Below are positions 10,474 through 19,626 of a stretch of DNA of 64,000 bases, piece by piece. The translations under genes and the position numbers were made by a program. The notes beneath the pieces are model-generated. The model ran no database searches. It saw only the letters and a list, made by a program, of their open reading frames with translations, and was not told the DNA's origin. Position 1 is the first letter of the stretch. Each line of letters begins with the position of its first letter. The stretch lies in NCBI GenBank assembly GCA_003142815.1, contig PLNP01000044.1, forward strand, positions 184,434-248,433, written 5' to 3'. The DNA comes from Rhodanobacteraceae bacterium (lineage in GTDB: Bacteria; Pseudomonadota; Gammaproteobacteria; Xanthomonadales; Rhodanobacteraceae).

Positions 10474-10590
10474 TCCGGCACTCAATTGGTTTGAGTGCTC
10501 TCCGCTGTCCCTCCCCTGCGCCAGCGGGGGACGGGAGAGTGGGGGAGGATTGGTTCGGCCGCTGAATGTGGATTCGCTCTGGATCAATAA
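10471..10590. repeat. ~110-bp interspersed repeat, copy A
   Basis: tgatccggcactcaattggtttgagtgctc...ccctgcgccagcggggg...gaatgtggattcgctctggatcaata; matches 23163-23267. Confidence 0.75.
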
Positions 10591-10682
10591 GTCCATTCCT
10601 TTCCCCTCCATGCAGGAGTAGGGACAGCATGTGCTGACCGCAGCGCCATTAGAATGCCCGGACTTCCTGTCCAGGACGTATC

Positions 10683-11924
10683 GTGACGCCAACGCTCGTT
10701 TCACGCAGGCCGATCTGGCCTGCACTTCTCGTGCTTGCCGTGCTCGTCCTGCTCCCGCTCGGGCGCAGCTCAGAGCTGCCGCTGGCATGCGCGGGTGTCG
10801 CTGCACTGGTCTTGCTCGCGCAGCGCCGCATCGATCTTCGCGACTCGGCCCCGCGCCTCGCGCTCACGCTATTCGCCTGCTACTGGCTGCCGGCGCTGCT
10901 GTCGGGATTTGCCGCAGTCGAACCCGGCAAAACCTGGTCGACGGTCGCGGTCACGCTGCGCTTCCTGCCCTTCGCGCTGTTCGCCGTCTGGGCGCTGCGC
11001 GATTCGGCAACGTGGTCCGCGCTGACGAAAGCCGTCGCGGTCATCGTCGCGTTCTGGCTGCTTGATGCGTATGTGCAGATGGCCACCGGCTACAGCCTCG
11101 GCGGCGCGGCGGAAAAAGAACGGGTGTCCGGCATTTTCGGCGCGGGCAACTTGAAACTCGGGCCCGTGCTCGCGACACTTTCGCCGTTCGTGTTGCTCGG
11201 CGCCCGTGCGCGCTTTGGACTGCGCGGTCTGGCGTTTGCATTCCTGTTGCTCGCCACTCCCATCCTGCTCGCCGGTTCGCGCGCGGCGTGGCTTGCCTAT
11301 GCAGTGGTCTGCGTGCTGATCGCCTGGCATGAAACACGCAATCCGCGCCGATTCGTCGCCGTGCTGGTCGCATTCGCAATCGGCTTCGGCGCAATCGGCG
11401 CACTCGCATGGCACGATTCGATACGCTTCGACGCGCGCATCGAGCGCAGCCTGCTCGCGCTGCATGGCACCGAGGGCGCGGTCGATGAGGCCTCGGCCGG
11501 ACGACTCAGCATCTGGCGCACCGCGCTCGCGATGAGCGCTGCGCATCCGCTGACTGGCGTCGGTGTGCGCGGTTTTCGCTACGCCTATCCGCACTACGCC
11601 GCCACGAACGATCGTTTCGTCGACACCGCGAGCGACACCGGCGCGTCGCATGCGCATCAGATCGTGCTCGAGGTGCTCAGCGAGACCGGCATTATCGGCC
11701 TCGTGTTCTGGATCGCCGGCGTGTGGCTCGCGCTGCGTGGGTGGTGGCGCGCGGATGCAGCCGCTCGTTCGCGAGCGCTGGCGCCCGGGCTCGGGCTGGT
11801 TGCGATGTGCTTCCCGATCAATACGCACCTCGCGTTCTATTCGGCCTGGTGGGGCTTGCTGTTCTGGTGGCTGCTCGCGCTGTATTGCGCTGCGCTCGGG
11901 GCGCGCGAGGACACTCCAAACTAG
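10683..11924 (+). CDS. O-antigen ligase family protein
   Basis: Polytopic; central LAGSRAAWLAY and AHPLTGVGVRGFRYAYPHY...ASHAHQIVLEVLSETGIIGL, typical Wzy_C signature. Confidence 0.88.
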   Translation: MTPTLVSRRPIWPALLVLAVLVLLPLGRSSELPLACAGVAALVLLAQRRIDLRDSAPRLALTLFACYWLPALLSGFAAVEPGKTWSTVAVTLRFLPFALFAVWALRDSATWSALTKAVAVIVAFWLLDAYVQMATGYSLGGAAEKERVSGIFGAGNLKLGPVLATLSPFVLLGARARFGLRGLAFAFLLLATPILLAGSRAAWLAYAVVCVLIAWHETRNPRRFVAVLVAFAIGFGAIGALAWHDSIRFDARIERSLLALHGTEGAVDEASAGRLSIWRTALAMSAAHPLTGVGVRGFRYAYPHYAATNDRFVDTASDTGASHAHQIVLEVLSETGIIGLVFWIAGVWLALRGWWRADAAARSRALAPGLGLVAMCFPINTHLAFYSAWWGLLFWWLLALYCAALGAREDTPN

Positions 11925-11963
11925 CCGTCATCCCGGCGAAGGCCGGGGGCGAAAAACAGAGGG

Positions 11964-12059
11964 TAGGGTGGGCCGCAGCCGCGCAGCGGCGAGTCCCACC
12001 AATAAGGTTGCGTGACGCCTCGGTGGGACTCGCGCCTGCGGCGCTGCGGTCCACCCTAC
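11964..12059. repeat. Large inverted repeat (MITE/REPIN-like)
   Basis: gtagggtgggccgcagccgcgcagcggcgagtcccacc ... ggtgggactcgcgcctgcggcgctgcggtccaccctac: ~38-bp imperfect inverted arms. Confidence 0.75.
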
Positions 12060-12397
12060 AGTTGACCGTCGTTCTTCGCGCCGCGCAACAGGCTGAGCGC
12101 GAATCCGCCGACCACTGCCGCGGCGGCGACAAGGACGATCCAGAGGATCCAGCGTCGCCACGGCAACGGCGGCGCAGGGGGTTGCAGCGCCGCATTGCCG
12201 GCGCTGGTCTGTGCGGGGCCGAGTCCGACTGCCGGTGGTTGCCAGTCGTCGAGCCAACGCAGACGCAGGTATTTCGCACGCGCGCCATGGAGCGCGATGT
12301 CGGGGCGTTGCAGATGCGCGTCGTCCTGTTCGAGCGCAAGCACGGTTGCATCGCCGATGTTGCGCCAGGCCTGTAGATCGTCATCCTGCCCCGTCAC
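12056..12397 (-). pseudogene. Short membrane protein, possible 3' remnant of a DUF3999-type gene
   Basis: GTG start; RPDIALHGARAKYLRLRWLDDWQPPAVGL followed by single C-terminal TM WRRWILWIVLVAAAAVVGGFALSLLR; family assignment from memory of the motif only. Confidence 0.4.
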
Positions 12398-12458
12398 CGA
12401 ACAAATTGCCGACGACCAGGCCGATGGCGGCGCCTGCGAGGGCGATCATGAATTCCAT
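12381..12458 (-). CDS. Candidate 25-aa hydrophobic micro-protein
   Basis: ATG preceded by gaaaggggaatcggc (SD-like); product MEFMIALAGAAIGLVVGNLFGDGAG. Confidence 0.4.
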   Translation of the reverse strand: MEFMIALAGAAIGLVVGNLFGDGAG

Positions 12459-12512
12459 GCCGATTCCCCTTTCTGGCCTGTCACGCGGCGTCGCGCCAGG
12501 CATCCCCATGGA

Positions 12513-13433
12513 TCAGTAGATGGCCGCTTGGCCCGGCGGCCGCGTCTTGAAGCGCTTGTGCATCCAAAGGTACTGGCTTGGCGCCTCGCGCACCATACGT
12601 TCGATGCAGGCATTGACGCGCGCGGTGTCGGCGACCGCATCCGTACCCGGAAAATCATCCAGCGGCGCTTCGAGGCGGATCGCGTAACCGCCGTTGTCGA
12701 GGCGGCGATGGAAGAACGCAATCACCTTCGCGCCCGACAGCCGGGCCAGATGATGCGTCGCGGTGATCGTCGCTGCGGGCACGCCGAAGAATGGCGCGAA
12801 CACGACATCCTTGCCGCGCATGTCCTGGTCAGGCGCGTACCAGATCGTGCCGCCGGCTTTGAGATAGCGCACGCTCTGGCGCAACTCGTCCTTCGCGAAC
12901 ATTGCGTCCGCATAGCGCAGCCGCGCGCGCTTGATCGCCCACTCGAACGCAGCGTCCGCGTGTTCGCGATACATGCCGGCGATCGGGATGCGCTGTGAAA
13001 CGAGGCGTGCGCAAAGTTCCAGATGGGAAAAATGCGCGCCAACCAGGAGCACGCCGTGGCCGGCCGCGCGTGCCGCCTCGAGGTGTTCGAGGCCTTCGAA
13101 CGCGACCGGGATCTTTTCGATCGCACGGGCCGAACCCATCCACGCAAGCGCGAACTCGGCCAGGATCCCGCCGGCGTCGCGAAAATTTTCCGCGCGCAGC
13201 GCGTCGCGCTCGCGCGGGCCCTGCTCGGGAAAGCACAAGGCGAGATTGCGCTCAACCACCGCGCGGCGTTCGGGCATGCAGCGCGCTGCCAGCCAACCGA
13301 GATTGCGACCGATTCCGAGCGGCCATGCATGCGGCAGCATCGCGATCAGCCAGATGCAGCCGAGCCCGATCCAGGCGGGCCAGTGGCGCGGGGCGAGCAG
13401 GGCGAAACGGAAGGGCGGCGCGGCTTGCGGCAT
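12513..13433 (-). CDS. lpxL: LpxL/HtrB-type lysophospholipid acyltransferase
   Basis: LFNF..FRDAGGILAEFALAWMG; GHGVLLVGAHFSHLELCARL; WYAPDQDMRGKDVVFAPFFGVPAATITATHHLARLSGAKVIAFF. Confidence 0.9.
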   Translation of the reverse strand: MPQAAPPFRFALLAPRHWPAWIGLGCIWLIAMLPHAWPLGIGRNLGWLAARCMPERRAVVERNLALCFPEQGPRERDALRAENFRDAGGILAEFALAWMGSARAIEKIPVAFEGLEHLEAARAAGHGVLLVGAHFSHLELCARLVSQRIPIAGMYREHADAAFEWAIKRARLRYADAMFAKDELRQSVRYLKAGGTIWYAPDQDMRGKDVVFAPFFGVPAATITATHHLARLSGAKVIAFFHRRLDNGGYAIRLEAPLDDFPGTDAVADTARVNACIERMVREAPSQYLWMHKRFKTRPPGQAAIY

Positions 13434-13546
13434 CGGCGCAATTGTAGTGGCTGTCGCAGCGATCGCGCGCGACACAGGGACGATGCCGGCACGGCCGCAG
13501 ACGTGCGTCGCTATACTTCGCCGCCGCCCTGTCGTCGATCCGGATC

Positions 13547-14866
13547 GTGTTCCAACGCTTTATCTATACGCTTACGCTGTACCTGCTGACGCCGTTCGTC
13601 GTCTACCGGCTCGCTGCGCGCGGCTTCAAGTACCACGGTTATTTCGCGCGCTGGCGCGAGCGGTTCGGTTTTTTTCCCGACCCCGGCATTCACGACAGCA
13701 TCTGGATCCACGCCGTCTCGCTCGGCGAGGTCAACGCGGCAGCGCCGCTGATCGAGGCGCTGATGCGCCGCTACCGCGATTCGCAGTTCGTGATCACGAC
13801 AGTCACGCCGACTGGTTCCGATCGCGTGCTGCAATTGTTCGGCGACCGCGTGTTCCATGTCTACCTGCCCTACGACCTGACCACTGCGGTCAAGCGGTTT
13901 CTCGATCGCGTGCGGCCGCGTCTTGCGGTGATCATGGAAACCGAGATCTGGCCGAACCTGTTCATGACCTGTGCCGAGCGCGGCATTTCGATCGTCATCG
14001 CGAATGCACGGTTGTCGGAAAAATCGTTGCGTGGCTATTGGCCGATCCAGCCGCTGGTGCGCCGCGCGATCCGCTGCGCGAGCTTCGTCGCCGCGCAATC
14101 GACGTCGGATGGCGAACGTCTGCGCGCACTCGGCGCCAGCGAACCGCGGCTCGCGGTCGTCGGCAACCTGAAGTTCGACATGACCGTGCCGATTGGCTTG
14201 CGCGATCGCGGTATCGCCTTTCGCGCGGTGGCGGGCGCCGCGCGGCCGGTATGGATCGCGGCGAGCACGCACGAGGGCGAGGAACTGACCGTGCTGAAAG
14301 CGCATGCGAGCGTGTTGCGGCGCTTTCCGGACGCGCTGCTGCTGGTCGCACCACGCCATCCGGAGCGTTTCAAACCGATGGCCGCCGCGTGCCGCGCGTA
14401 TGGATTCAACACGGCGACGCGCAGCGAGGAGCGTGGTGCGGATTCGAGTTGCCAATGCTTCGTGATCGATTCGATGGGCGAGCTCATCGAGTTCTACGCC
14501 GCAGCCGATGTCGCGTTCGTTGGCGGCAGTCTGGTGCCGGTCGGTGGCCACAATCTGCTGGAACCGGCGGCACTGGCTTGTCCGGTCGTGGTGGGCCCGC
14601 ACACGTTCAATTTCGCGGAAGTCACCGAGGACCTGGTCGAGGCCGGCGCAGTGATCCGGATCGCCGATGGCGAGAAGCTGGGCCCGACGGTCGTGCGCCT
14701 GCTGTCGCGCGATGTCGATCGACGCAGCATGGGCGAGGCCGCGCGTGCGGTGATGGCACGCGAGCGCGGCGCGGTCGAACGCACGCTGGCGTTTGTCGAG
14801 AACATGCTCGCTGATACGCCGGTCGGCGTAAATAAACCGGCAACCGATCCGTCCGCGACTTATTGA
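13547..14866 (+). CDS. waaA: 3-deoxy-D-manno-octulosonic acid transferase
   Basis: IWIHAVSLGEVNAAAPLI; METEIWPNLF; FVGGSLVPVGGHNLLEPAALACPVVVGPHTFNF. Confidence 0.95.
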   Translation: MFQRFIYTLTLYLLTPFVVYRLAARGFKYHGYFARWRERFGFFPDPGIHDSIWIHAVSLGEVNAAAPLIEALMRRYRDSQFVITTVTPTGSDRVLQLFGDRVFHVYLPYDLTTAVKRFLDRVRPRLAVIMETEIWPNLFMTCAERGISIVIANARLSEKSLRGYWPIQPLVRRAIRCASFVAAQSTSDGERLRALGASEPRLAVVGNLKFDMTVPIGLRDRGIAFRAVAGAARPVWIAASTHEGEELTVLKAHASVLRRFPDALLLVAPRHPERFKPMAAACRAYGFNTATRSEERGADSSCQCFVIDSMGELIEFYAAADVAFVGGSLVPVGGHNLLEPAALACPVVVGPHTFNFAEVTEDLVEAGAVIRIADGEKLGPTVVRLLSRDVDRRSMGEAARAVMARERGAVERTLAFVENMLADTPVGVNKPATDPSATY

Positions 14867-14908
14867 AGCGGCGCTCAAATAGTGCGCGCATCGGCAGCCG
14901 GCGGGGGT

Positions 14909-14943
14909 CCGTGTCGGCGGTTCGATTCCGTCCCGGCCACCAT
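14909..14943 (+). other. tRNA/tmRNA 3'-end-like fragment (putative att scar)
   Basis: ggcggttcgattccgtcccggccaccat: T-arm stem GGCGG/CCGTC with TTCGATT loop and CCA-like end, no upstream tRNA body. Confidence 0.5.
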
Positions 14944-15215
14944 TAAATCAATAGCTTAGAACTTGCCTTGTTGTCGAACGCTGTTTACAGCCCCGTGTGG
15001 CCCCGTCCTGATTTGCGGTGCCGACCAGACCTCATCCCCCCGCGGACGAAACTTGGCCGTCGCGCCGTTCGCGCCGAAGCGCTGGACGCGCGACGCTCCG
15101 ACGTAAACGACTCCATCCAAAAGCCGGCGTGGCTGCACCCGCGGACGTGGAATACATCGACAACCCGACTTGATATGACCCGAGGAGCGCTACGGGTTCT
15201 TCCCGGCACGAGTCC

Positions 15216-15617
15216 TCAATGTCCTTGGTAGCGCGATCCGTAGTAGTTGTATGGCGAGCGCCACGGAAAGCCGCTGTTGCGCTCGACATCGATATGGAGA
15301 TCCATGCGTCGGCCGTCATCAAATTGCCGGCTGATATTGAGATCGGCGCCGACCGACTCCCCCGTGCCAAAGCCTTCGGCATGACCAACGCCCATGCTGA
15401 CGCTGCCCCACACCTTTGTCTTGGTCGCGTCATCTGCGCTACCGTCGACGTCGCCATAGTACTTGCCGGGCGGGTCGGTGGCAGTTGTCGCGTCAGCGCT
15501 CGACGCGACGCTAGCAGGTGGAAGCTGCAGGTCCAATGGCGCCACCTGCGCGCAGGCCGAGCCTGCGAACAGGGCGAACAGCGCGGCTGCGATGGCCTGG
15601 TTTATCGACACAGGCAT
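15216..15617 (-). CDS. Hypothetical secreted protein
   Basis: 133 aa with signal peptide MPVSINQAIAAALFALFAGSACAQVA. Confidence 0.55.
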   Translation of the reverse strand: MPVSINQAIAAALFALFAGSACAQVAPLDLQLPPASVASSADATTATDPPGKYYGDVDGSADDATKTKVWGSVSMGVGHAEGFGTGESVGADLNISRQFDDGRRMDLHIDVERNSGFPWRSPYNYYGSRYQGH

Positions 15618-15890
15618 CCTCCGAGACTCGACCGGGCCTCATCTTACCTCGCCCGCAAACCGGATTGCTGACGCGGACGCATTGGGTCGAAGGACTCGGT
15701 CCTATCCCAATCCCCAGCTTGATCTTATTATTCGGCTTTTGCGTCGGCGCTCGCTCTGGCGCCCGGTGCTTCTGAATCTTCCGCATCACGCGGAACAAAT
15801 GGGACGCCCGCTGGCGGAGCATAGGGTCAACTGTTGACATCGGGCTCTTCGTGGGCGCTTCAACTTTGCGCGCGTCGAGCGCGTTCGCTT

Positions 15891-16109
15891 TCAGCCGGTC
15901 TGTCTTTCGTCCAGATCAGCGTCCGCCCCATACAGTTTGTAAGCGTCCTTTGCGCGCGTGAACACCACGAGTGAAAGCTGTCGATCAGTCATGCCAAGGT
16001 CCCCGAGGTGTAGCACTCGCGATTTGCCCGCGCCTTGTGCCTTGTGCACCGTGCTCGCATAGGCATGCTGGACGTGCGTGTAGTCGGCGGTATTGACCGA
16101 CACGCCCAC
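15891..16109 (-). pseudogene. C-terminal relic of a conjugative relaxase/RecD-like helicase
   Basis: THVQHAYASTVHKAQGAGKSRVLHLGDLGMTDRQLSLVVFTRAKDAYKLY resembles helicase motifs V/VI of TraI/TraA-type relaxases; no upstream body. Confidence 0.6.
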
Positions 16110-16331
16110 GGTTTGCTAGACGTCTCGAATGACGGCTATGGGTCGATTGCTGCCCTTCAACGTGAACTGAAAAGTGATTGTCGACCGAAGCAGTGATCAG
16201 CGCCGGCGCGCTGATACGTTGCGGGTGGAACACGGATCAAAAATGTCCAGCACGCACGAACAGTTTGAGCGCCGGCGCCAGTGGGTGAGGGCAATGGTGG
16301 GTGATTGATCGGGTCGCTGAATCGGAAACAT

Positions 16332-16358
16332 GAAAAAAGCGGGCAAGCCCGCTTTCTT
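16332..16358 (-). terminator. Rho-independent terminator after tolC
   Basis: minus strand aagaaagcgggcttgcccgctttttt. Confidence 0.85.
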
Positions 16359-16382
16359 CAATGGTGACGCGTCACGCCTGGT

Positions 16383-17768
16383 CTACTCCAGCAGCGCGTT
16401 GATCATTTCGAGATCCTTGACCTCGATCACGCCGGCCGCCTGCTTCAACAGCAGGCCGTTCAACACGAAGGTGTGGCGCGCGGCCGAGTAGCTGCTCTGC
16501 GCCTGCAACAGGGTCTGCTGGCTGATCAGCACGTCGACGATGGTGCGCGTGCCGACTTCGTAGCCGGCCTGGGTCGCTTCGACCGAACTCTGCGCCGACA
16601 CGACGGCGGCCTTGGTCGCCTCGACCTCGCTGGCGCCGGCAATGACCGAACGGAAGTCGTTGCGGGTGGTCGCTTCGACCAGACGACGGTTCACTTCGTA
16701 TTGATCCTGCGCGAAATCGCGGTTGTAGATGGCCTGGCGCACGCGTGACTGAGTGAAGCCACCACTGAAGATCGGTACGTTGAGCGTCAGTGTGACGGAG
16801 CTGCCCCAACGCGGATCGCTGCTGTCGTGGATGCCTCCGCCGGCGAAGGTCGTGTCGCCCCAGATCGGCGAGCGGGCGTAGCCGACTTGGCCGGTGATCG
16901 TCGGCAGATGGCCGGCGCGCGCGGTATTGATGTTGGCGCCCGCGGCATCGACTTGCAGTGCGGCGGAACTCAGGGTCGGGTTCTGCTTCAGCGCGACATC
17001 GACCCAGGCCTTCGGATCGTCCGGATTCGGATGGTCGAGCGGCAGGTTTTCGCGCAATTTGCGGAAATCACCGGGTTCCTTGTTGGTGATCTGGCGCACC
17101 GCTTCGCGCGCCTGGTCAACGTTGTTCCGGTTGGCGATCACGCTGGCGATAGCCTGGTCGTGCTGCGCCTTGGCGTCATTCACGTCGGTGATCGCGGCGA
17201 GGCCGACATCGAATCGCTGCTGCGCCTGCTCGAGCTGGCGACCAAGCGCCTTCTCGTTCGCGTCGGCGAATTTGAGCGCGTCGAGCGCGGTCAGCACGTT
17301 GAAATAGGCGGTCGCAACGCGGATCAGTAGCGCCTGCTGCGCGGCATCATAGATCGCGGCACCGGCCTCGGCGGTGTACCGGCTCGATTTCAGCGCGGTC
17401 CACTTGCTGATGTCGAGGATGCTCTGGCTGAGCGAAGCGCCCAGCGAGCGCTGATAGCTCGTCGTCGTGATGCCGCCCACGATGACTTGCTGGTTGCCGG
17501 TAATGGGATCGCGCACGATCGTAGGCCCGTTGTCGCCGCCTTGTGTGCGCGTGAAATTGAGGCTCGCGCCAATTTGTGGCAACAGCTGCGAACGCGCCTG
17601 GTCGACATACTCATCAGTCGCCAGCTTGGTTGCCTCGGCGCCGGCCAGGGTCGGGTCGGCCGCGCGCGCTTCCTGATAGACCTGAATCAGGTCGTCGGCA
17701 TGCGCGCTGGATGCGCCAATCACCAGCGCCACGGCCAGGACCTGCGACAGGGAGCGGATGCGGATCAT
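16383..17768 (-). CDS. tolC: TolC family outer membrane protein
   Basis: Signal peptide MIRIRSLSQVLAVALVIGASSAHADDLIQVYQEARAADPTLAGAEA; VGTRTIVDVLISQQTLLQAQSSYS. Confidence 0.93.
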   Translation of the reverse strand: MIRIRSLSQVLAVALVIGASSAHADDLIQVYQEARAADPTLAGAEATKLATDEYVDQARSQLLPQIGASLNFTRTQGGDNGPTIVRDPITGNQQVIVGGITTTSYQRSLGASLSQSILDISKWTALKSSRYTAEAGAAIYDAAQQALLIRVATAYFNVLTALDALKFADANEKALGRQLEQAQQRFDVGLAAITDVNDAKAQHDQAIASVIANRNNVDQAREAVRQITNKEPGDFRKLRENLPLDHPNPDDPKAWVDVALKQNPTLSSAALQVDAAGANINTARAGHLPTITGQVGYARSPIWGDTTFAGGGIHDSSDPRWGSSVTLTLNVPIFSGGFTQSRVRQAIYNRDFAQDQYEVNRRLVEATTRNDFRSVIAGASEVEATKAAVVSAQSSVEATQAGYEVGTRTIVDVLISQQTLLQAQSSYSAARHTFVLNGLLLKQAAGVIEVKDLEMINALLE

Positions 17769-17809
17769 CGATTTTTTCCTCGGAGACTTGGGGTTCTTGC
17801 GGATCGCGC

Positions 17810-18469
17810 TCAGAGCGTGAAACGACGCGGCGGCTCGGCATGCTTGAGATACGGAACGTCGGTCTCGAACAGGCTTTCCTGCAACCAATGGGTTTCGTCG
17901 GCGCGCGTGTACAGCGTTGCCTGCATCGCCGGCGATTCACCGACGATCGCGAACAGCCGGCCGCCGGGTTTGACCCAGGCGCGAAAGCGATCCGGCAGCG
18001 CATACACCGCGCCACCGACGACGACGGCATCAAACTGTTCGGTGCTCGAAAAATCGCGAACCGCATCGGCCGTCTCGACGCGGGCATTGTTGATGTGCGC
18101 GGCGGCCAGATGGGTGCGCGCGATTTCGGCGAGTTCCACATGGCGTTCGATACTGGTGACGGTGCCGGCCAGATACGCCATGCAGGCGGTCAGGAAGCCG
18201 GTGCCGGTGCCGATCTCGAGCACGCATTCCGTGCGCGCAAGCAGCAGCGCTTGCAGGATGCGGCCTTCGACGACCGGTTTCAGCATGACTTCGCCGTGGC
18301 CGATCGGCAGCGCAAGATCAGCGAACGCCAAATTGCGATGGCGCGCGGGTACGAAGTCTTCGCGGCGCATGCCGGCGAGCGTCTCGAGCACGCGCGGGTC
18401 GAGCACCTCCCAGGTACGCACCTGGTTCTCGACCATGTTTTGTCTTGCCAGCTCGGTGTTCATCAACAC
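17810..18469 (-). CDS. pcm: Protein-L-isoaspartate O-methyltransferase
   Basis: MLMNTELARQNMVENQVRTWEVLDPRVLETL; VLEIGTGTGFLTACMAYLAGTVTSIER; VVGGAVYALPDRFRAWVKPGGRLFAIVGE. Confidence 0.9.
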   Translation of the reverse strand: MLMNTELARQNMVENQVRTWEVLDPRVLETLAGMRREDFVPARHRNLAFADLALPIGHGEVMLKPVVEGRILQALLLARTECVLEIGTGTGFLTACMAYLAGTVTSIERHVELAEIARTHLAAAHINNARVETADAVRDFSSTEQFDAVVVGGAVYALPDRFRAWVKPGGRLFAIVGESPAMQATLYTRADETHWLQESLFETDVPYLKHAEPPRRFTL

Positions 18470-18532
18470 GGTCGGTGGCTCCTGCCGGGGGAAGGGTGGA
18501 AAAGCATAGGCACTCGCCGCATCGGCGGCAAT

Positions 18533-18699
18533 CTAGTACTGCAGCCCGGAAATGGCGGAACAAGATGAAGGCGATGGATTCGCCCTCAGTACGAGGCGCG
18601 AGCCGCCGCCAAGACTGGCCGTCTTGGCAAGGCTTGCAACGACGCCATGGGGGTGAAAACGCGCTTTCATGTTTCGGTATTTCCGGGTTGCAGTACTAG
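18533..18699. repeat. 167-bp MITE-like element with ~35-bp imperfect terminal inverted repeats
   Basis: ctagtactgcagcccggaaatggcggaacaagatgaa at left; reverse complement of right end is ctagtactgcaacccggaaataccgaaacatgaa; internal ccaagactggccgtcttgg hairpin. Confidence 0.8.
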
Positions 18700-18796
18700 T
18701 GTTGCAGTCGAAGAAGTCTTCCGGTTGAAGCAAGACCGACGCGATACCTTGGCGGCGCGCGCGGCAGCGACGAAGTGCCGGAAGTCATCGCGCGTG

Positions 18797-19171
18797 TCAC
18801 GCAGCAGTGTCGGTGTGTGCATGCGCACGTAGTTCCTCGCGCGTGCGCGCAATCGCTGCGCCGATGTTCGCGCCCAGCCGTGCATCCACGCGCGCAAGCC
18901 AACGGCTTGCCACTGCGTTGTCGGGCGTAACGCCCGCGGCGAATTGCAAGGTCAGCCAGCGCGTGAGTCGGGCCTGATCGTCCGCGGACAGCGCGAACAA
19001 TGTCCGCCGCGCGGTGCTGCGTAACTGCGCGGCCCGGAATGCGTTGCCATCGGCCCTGTCCTGCGCCGCGTCGTCGATGAACGCGGCGAATGCGCGCTGC
19101 GCCAGCCGCAAGGCCAGCGCCGCGGCGCTGCTTGCGGGTTCGGCCATCTGCACCGGGGCCGGGACGATCAT
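18797..19171 (-). CDS. Hypothetical protein
   Basis: MIVPAPVQMAEPASSAAALALRLAQRAFAAFIDDAAQDRADGNAFRAAQLRSTARRTLFALSADDQARLTRWL. Confidence 0.6.
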   Translation of the reverse strand: MIVPAPVQMAEPASSAAALALRLAQRAFAAFIDDAAQDRADGNAFRAAQLRSTARRTLFALSADDQARLTRWLTLQFAAGVTPDNAVASRWLARVDARLGANIGAAIARTREELRAHAHTDTAA

Positions 19172-19239
19172 GGTGTGGCGCCGCAAGCCATCCATTCGCG
19201 CATGGCACTCGGATGCTCGATCAACGGAGAAGGTTGCAT
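19168..19239 (-). CDS. Candidate 23-aa upstream ORF with ATGA overlap to the next gene
   Basis: MQPSPLIEHPSAMREWMACGATP, aggaa SD-like sequence upstream, stop overlaps downstream ATG. Confidence 0.35.
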   Translation of the reverse strand: MQPSPLIEHPSAMREWMACGATP

Positions 19240-19626
19240 GACGTCGTTCCTGGCAAGACCTGAGCCAGCGGGAAAACTGGCTGCAAATTACTGCTGCACA
19301 CCGTGCTCGATCTGCGGTGGCTTGCGCCGATAACCCTGCCGATCGCATCGGAGCTGCGAATTCGGATCGGCGCGCACAAACTATCCACGATGACGGCATT
19401 CGCTTGTGCAGACCCACCCGGTGGAGCGGTACGCTTTCGACGTCAAAAACCTAGTCGGCGTCGTCTGCATCCGCGACGGGCAGCATAATGGCCGCATCGT
19501 CGGGATCGCTTTCCCGGCGAAAAGCGAGCGCCGTCAAGGAAGTCCTTGGCTACGGTTCGTGCGTATTCATGTACCAGACAGTATAGTATAGATATTCAAG
19601 CCGCTAGTCCATCCAGTATTCGTAAA

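Noticed and set aside
14909-14943. Considered as a complete tRNA gene
   Set aside because: Only a T-arm/acceptor-like 3' end is present; no D-arm or anticodon arm upstream, and the acceptor length is off by one.
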